Program-made: the position numbers and the translations under genes | Part shown: positions 58,844 through 64,000 of the stretch, one piece after another | Position numbering within the stretch: the stretch's first letter is position 1 | Layout of the letters: each line of letters begins with the position of its first letter | The notes under the pieces: model-generated | The model's database searches: none | What the model was told of the DNA's origin: nothing | What the model saw: the letters and a program-made list of their open reading frames with translations, nothing else | Assembly: GCA_951217055.1 (NCBI GenBank) | Contig: OX578276.1 | Coordinates: 121,838,979 to 121,902,978 of the forward strand | DNA: 64,000 nt | From: Gerris lacustris | Lineage: Eukaryota > Arthropoda > Insecta > Hemiptera > Gerridae | Reading direction: 5' to 3'

Positions 58844-61800
58844 ACTAGCTGGGTACCCGTGCTTCGCTACGGAGTGTTATTATAATTAGATAAGTTTATA
58901 AAAAACCATAATGAAACATATAAATTATTTTACTATATGCAAGAATATCTATAGATTCTATCACACCCACCTATTTCTAAACCCCTCCTCATTGATAAGC
59001 TAATTTTCAAATATCCTAAATCCCCCCCCCCCCTAAATTAAAATATGACTAAACTGTACATAAATACTATTACTCTACTCTTAAAGAGCTTTTGCATCAT
59101 GAAGGGTATTCATTACATTGACCCCGTATTCATTACTTGTACCATACCCCTGTGTACCAAATTTAAATATCGAAAATTCATGTAGGCTGTCATTTTCCCC
59201 TTGCTTTGAAGGACAAGTGGGCAAATTTTTATCGACATCGAACTAAAACTGTAGATTTGTATAAAGAACATACACACACATATGTCGATTTATATATATA
59301 TATAGCTATAAATTTCCATTTTACCCCCTCCTAAATAAAATTGTACATAACAACAATTACTTTTCTCTTAAAGTGCTTTTTAACGATATGCATGATATGA
59401 AGGGAATCCATTACTTTATTTTTACACCGTACCCCTTTGAAAATTCATGTAGACAGTGACCTCCCCCTTGCTTTGAAGGGAAAGTGAGTAAATATTCATC
59501 AAATTGGGATAAAACTGTAGATTTGTATAAAAGACATACCCTCATACAGACACTCTTCTTTTTTTTATAAGATATAGCTATATTTTTCCATTTTACCCCC
59601 TCCTAAATGAAAATACATATGACAAAACTGTACATAACAACAATTAATGTAATCTTAAAGAGCTTTTCAACGATATCCATCATAAAGGGTATTCAGTCCT
59701 TTGACCCCGTATTCATTATTGTACCCTGTTCCCTGTTTACCAAAATTTAAATTTCGAAAATTCATGTAGAAACTGATTTTTTCTTCCTTTGAAGGTCAAG
59801 TGTGCATTTTTTGATCGAGATCGGACTAAAACTATGGATTTGTATAAAGAACATGCACACATACGTTGACTTTTAGATATATTTTTCCATTTACCCCCCT
59901 AAATGCACGTAAAAACAATTACTGTACTCTTAAAGAGCTTTTCAACAGTATGCATTATGAAGGGTTTTCAACTTTGACATTTGTACCCCATACCCCTGTG
60001 TACCAAAAATTTAATTTCGAGCATTCATGTAGACAGAGATCTTCCCCTTGCTTTGAAGGTCAAGTGAGCAAATTTTCATCGAGATCGAATTAAAACTGTT
60101 GATTTGTATAAAAAACATGAACACATTCACACATACGTTGACTTTTATAGATATATAGATATACATTTCCATTTTACCCCCCTCCTAAATGAAAATATGA
60201 CAAAAACGTACTTAACAACAATTAATGTTCTCTTAAAGAGCTTTTCAACGATATGCATCATGAAGGGTATCCATTACTTTGACATTTGTACCCCGTACCT
60301 CTGTGTACCAGTATTTTAATTTCGGAAGATTATGTAGGCAGTGACCTTCTCCTTGTTTGGAAGAAAAAGAGTGTAAATAATAATAATAATAATATAATAA
60401 TATGTATATTTTCACCAAATATTTCATACATCAAAGTATTACTTTACAAAATGATTATAATATACATTGTATGCTTATGTTTTTTTTTTTTTTTTTTCCT
60501 TTTACAAATATAATAGGTTTTATTTGTATACATATGTTCATTTGTTTTTTAAATTTTGGTGAGGACCCTCAGTAGAGTAAAACTCTAGAGCGAGGACCCT
60601 GTCTCTTTTGATTAGTTTAAATTATATAGTAAATAAATATGGTGTAGAGTGTAGAAGATGGAGATTTAAGGTATGAATTTCGTACATTAATAAAAAATAA
60701 TATTTTTATAATATTATAAAATAAGATAAAAAGAAAGAAAAATAAAGAAAAATAAAATTGCAGCTATGTAATTATAATTTGTTTCATTGCACAAATGTTA
60801 GTTGTATTAGGTCTCTGTTGTTTATTAAATTTGAGAGTAAAGGTATGTTTTTATTTTGTTTTTAAAAATGTCCATAGACTGTATGTGTTTGAGATGTTGT
60901 GGCAATTCGTTGTAATATTTCGGTCCTAGGTATGTAGCATGTCTTTGTTTCTTATTTGTATTGCAGTTTGGAATTTGAACGGTTTTGTTTATTTTAGATC
61001 TTGTGGAATAAATGTGATTAACTTTTATTTTTTCTTCATTGAAGAAATGTAAGAGAATTGATTTTTTGAATATCAGGTTAAGAGGAAGCACGGATAGATC
61101 TTTGTAACACAGATCCGAAGCATATCTTGATGGTTTTTTTAGTATTATTTTAATAACTGTTTTCTGGACAATTTTTACCGGTTCTATATTGGCCTCGGCT
61201 GCGCTTCCCCAAGACAGAATACAATAGTTCAGTATAGACTCAACTAGTGCATGGTATAATACTTTCAATGTCTCCTTGTTACTGAAATATTCATCAAATT
61301 GTGATAAAACTGTAGTTTTGTATAAAAGACATTCTCTCATATAGATACTCTTCTTTTTATTTATAGATATAGTTATATTTTCCATTTTACCCCCTCCTAA
61401 ATGAAAATATGACAAAACTACACATAACAACAATTACTGTACTCTTAAAGAGCTTTTCAACGATATGCATCACGAAGGGTATTCATTACTTTGACCCCGT
61501 ATTCATTACTTGTACCCCGTACCCCTGACCCCTGTGTACCAAAATTTAAATTTCGAAAATTCAGGTAGACCTTGATTTTTTCCTTGCTTTGAAGGTGAAG
61601 TGTGCAAATTTTCATCAAAATCGGGCTAAAATTGTAGATTTGTATAAAGAACAAACATACACACACACATACGTTGACTTTTATATATATAGATAAACTA
61701 GCTGGGTACCCGTGCTTCGCTACGGAGTGTTATTATAATTAGATAAGTTTATAAACAACCATAATGAAACATATAAATTATTTTACTATGCAAGAATATC

Positions 61801-63343
61801 TAGATTCTATCTCTCCCACCTATTTCTATACCCCCTCCTCTCCTCTTTGATAAGCTAATTACAAATATTCGCCCCCCCCCCCCCCCTAAATTAAAATATG
61901 ACCAAACTGTACATAAAAACTATTACTGTACTCTTAAAGAGCTTTTGCATCATGAAGGGTATTCATTACATTGACCCCGTATTCATTACTTGTACCATAA
62001 CTCTGTGTACCAAACTTAAATTTCGAAAATTCATGTAGGCTGTAATTTTCCCCTTGCTTTGAAGGACAAGTGGGCAAATTTTTATTGACATCGAACTAAA
62101 ACTGTAGATTTGTATAAAGAACATACTCACACATACGTTGATTTTTATATATATAGCTATAAATTTCCATTTTACCCCCTCCTAAATAAAATTGTACGTA
62201 ACAACAATTACTTTTCTCTTAAAGTGCTTTTCAACGATATGCATCATATGAAGGGAATCCATTACTTTAACACTTTTACACCGTACCCCTTTGTACCAAA
62301 ATTTAAATTACGAAAATTCATGTAGACAGTGACCTCCCCCTTGCTTTGAAGGGAAAGTGAGTAATATTCATCAAATTGGGATAAAACTGTAGATTTGTAT
62401 AAAAGACATACCCTCATACAGACACTCTTCTTTTTATATAAGAAATAGCTATATTTTTCCATTTTACCCCCTCCTAAATGAAAACACACACATTGAAGGT
62501 CAAGTGAGCAAATTTTCATTGAGATCGAATTAAAACTGTTGATTTGTATAAAGAACATAAACATACTCACACATACGTTGACATTTATAGATATAGATAT
62601 ACATTTCCATTTTACCCCCTCCTAAATAAAAATATGACAAAAACGTACTTAACAACAATTACTGTAGTCTTTAAAAGCTTTTCAACGATATGCATCATGA
62701 AGGGTATCCATTACTTTGACATTTGTACCCCGTACCTCTGTGTACCAAAATTTTAATTTCGGAAAATGATGTAGGCAGTGACCTTCACCTTGTTTGGAAG
62801 AAAAAGAGTGTAAATATTCATCAAATTGGGATAAAACTGTAGATTTGTATAAAAGGCATTCTCTTATATAGATACTCTTCTTTTTATTTATAGATATAGT
62901 TATATTTTCCATTTTACCCCCTCCTAAATGAAAATATGACAAAACTATACATAACAACAATTACTGTACCCTTAAAGAGCTTTTCAACGATATGCATCAC
63001 GAAGGGTATTCATTATTTTGATCCCGTATTCATTACTTGTACCCCGTACCCCTGTGTACCAAAATTGAAATTTCGAAAATTCATGTAGACCTTGATTTTC
63101 CCCTTGCTTTAAAGGTCAAGTGTGCAAATTTTCATCGAGATCGGACTAAAACTGTAGATTTGTATAAAGAACAAATAAGATATAGCTATATTTTTCTATT
63201 TTACCCCCCTCCTAAATGAAAATATGACAAAAGTGTACATAACAACAATTACTGTACCCTTAAAGAGCTTTTCAACGATATGCATCATGAAGGGTATTCA
63301 TTACTTTGACCCCGTATTTATTACTTGTACCCCGTACCCCCAG
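58844..63343. repeat. ~290-bp tandem array, about 11 units in two blocks
   Basis: The unit contains CCATTTTACCCCCTCCTAAA, TTAAAGAGCTTTTCAACGAT and GTACCCCGTACCCCTGTGTA and recurs with 275-305 bp spacing: near 59085, 59366, 59655, 59929, 60233, 61446, 61937, 62220, 62670, 62970 and 63261. Each of the two blocks (58844 and 61697) starts with ACTAGCTGGGTACCCGTGCT and a non-repeated leader, so the array shows a higher-order duplication. A LINE interrupts the first block. Open frames across the units are by-products of the repeat. Confidence 0.9.
60380..61284 (-). mobile_element. 5'-truncated LINE inside the tandem array
   Basis: The target duplication AAATA (60375-60379 and 61285-61289) flanks 905 bp. 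The minus reading from 61284 to the stop at 60825 (SNKETLKVLYHALVESILNY ... YLGPKYYNELPQHLKHIQ) is the C-terminal part of a non-LTR RT polyprotein, related in layout to the 29.3-30.6 kb LINE but diverged. The 3' end is a TTA/TAT-type simple repeat rather than plain poly(A); an internal T run lies at 60480-60497. Confidence 0.85.
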
Positions 63344-63470
63344 GGCCGTACCGAGGCTGTGGCGAAGGTGGCCCTTGCCAAGGGCGCAGGTTTGATAAGG
63401 GCGCAAAATAATTATTATTGTATTGAATTCTGTGATCAAAGCATAAATGCTGAAATATGTTTGACCATTT
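63342..63470. mobile_element. hAT-like terminus CAGGGCCGTACCGAGGC
   Basis: CAGGGCCGTACCGAGGCTGT interrupts the array at 63342. This motif type is a common hAT end and resembles the ends of the 18603-21388 element. No right end is seen before the fold-back copy begins. Confidence 0.45.
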
Positions 63471-63480
63471 ATTATAAATA

Positions 63481-64000
63481 GACTGCCAATTAGTGTGGCA
63501 CATAGCTTCCTCGCAATTTTATGCTTTTTTAATTGTCAAATTTATTTAATTTCCCTCCGTTTTTTTTATCTGTCAAAACTGTTTTTATTTTTTAGATGAA
63601 TTAATGTCTCAATTTATCAACATTTAAGGTGCGCAGACGGTTGAAACTGCAATCTGGGGCTATCTGTGGGCCACTTTCGACTTACTACCCAAATATAATT
63701 TAAATTGGATAAGTAGTTTTGAAGATATAGGTATAAATAAATGTATGTTTGTGCGTACGTGGAAGAGAAACAATTGAAGGCAGGAACCATTTGGGACCAA
63801 CAATAGACTAGTTATGACTTGCCATCCAAATTTCATTTAAATCGGACGCGTAGTTTTTTTAAGATAAGTCGGTTTGCAGAAATTGAGTGTTAGCCTGACA
63901 GACAGACACTGAACCAAAAAGTTTCCCTGATATCTGAAACGGATTTCCCTTCGGAGACATAAAAATTAAAAATGTTTCGTTCTTCAGAACGATAACATAG
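63481..64000. mobile_element. fold-back element, copy 3 (cut by window edge)
   Basis: Starts ACTGCCAATTAGTGTGGCAC, ATAGCTTCCTCGC and runs in the inverted orientation relative to the left arm of copy 2, to GAACGATAACATAG at the window end. No gene. Confidence 0.75.

Noticed and set aside
60825..61433. Full 202-codon minus-strand frame as one gene
   Set aside because: Only the part from 61284 down to 60825 is LINE; the first ~50 codons are tandem-repeat sequence fused in frame by chance.
58844..63343. Array as a CRISPR or a coding repeat protein
   Set aside because: Units of ~290 bp without the short repeat-spacer layout, and no frame is kept between units; the host is eukaryotic.

Overview
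This window is nuclear DNA from an arthropod, most likely an insect (hemipteran-like; that placement is only a guess). It is AT-rich. Its genes have GT-AG introns, and most of the sequence is transposable elements (TEs). No prokaryotic features, CRISPR arrays, rRNA genes or clear functional tRNA genes were seen.

Host genes. (1) The 3' part of a RacGAP1/MgcRacGAP (tumbleweed) gene runs from base 1 to the stop at 7974 on +. It has eight exons in consistent phase, covering a complete C1 zinc finger and the RhoGAP domain. (2) An ionotropic receptor (IR, variant glutamate receptor) gene lies on the minus strand. Its exons were recognised at 23229-23074, 17857-17553, 14872-14667, 14309-14187 and 13949-13757 (stop), with a poly(A) signal at 13729-13734. 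The exon expected to hold the first membrane segment was not found. (3) An unidentified minus-strand gene has its last two exons at 39667-39379 and 39281-39157. A possible upstream exon lies at 58618-58554, which would make a TE-filled intron of about 19 kb.

Mobile elements, left to right. A pogo-type MITE sits in a RacGAP1 intron (2312-2929), and a 248-bp perfect tandem duplication follows the gene. Two MITEs (10.67-11.14 and 11.29-11.81 kb) and a large palindrome with exon-like arms (12.25-12.94 kb) come next. A SINE with a 5S rRNA-like head lies at 14.93-15.31 kb. A 2.8-kb hAT-like element (18603-21388, exact 8-bp target duplication) carries a smaller nested hAT MITE. A broken BEL/Pao element occupies about 30.7-35.1+ kb. 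It is split by a 914-bp hAT MITE, and a stray gag fragment joined to pol is itself split by a LINE (29331-30618). A non-autonomous piggyBac (37344-38319) and a 2.95-kb DNA element with ~840-bp terminal inverted repeats (42728-45680) follow. A pristine copia retrotransposon (48126-52619) has identical 159-bp LTRs and the target duplication CAAAG. Next come fold-back elements (54.6-58.1 kb and the right edge) invaded by a Jockey-like LINE, and a ~290-bp tandem array (58.84-63.34 kb) invaded by another LINE.

The host genes have no evident functional link to one another. The strongest candidates for something undescribed are the long-TIR element with its unusual cargo protein, the tandem array that seems to have grown from an internal piece of an interspersed repeat, the 5S-headed SINE, and the palindrome with splice-site-bounded open segments in both arms.
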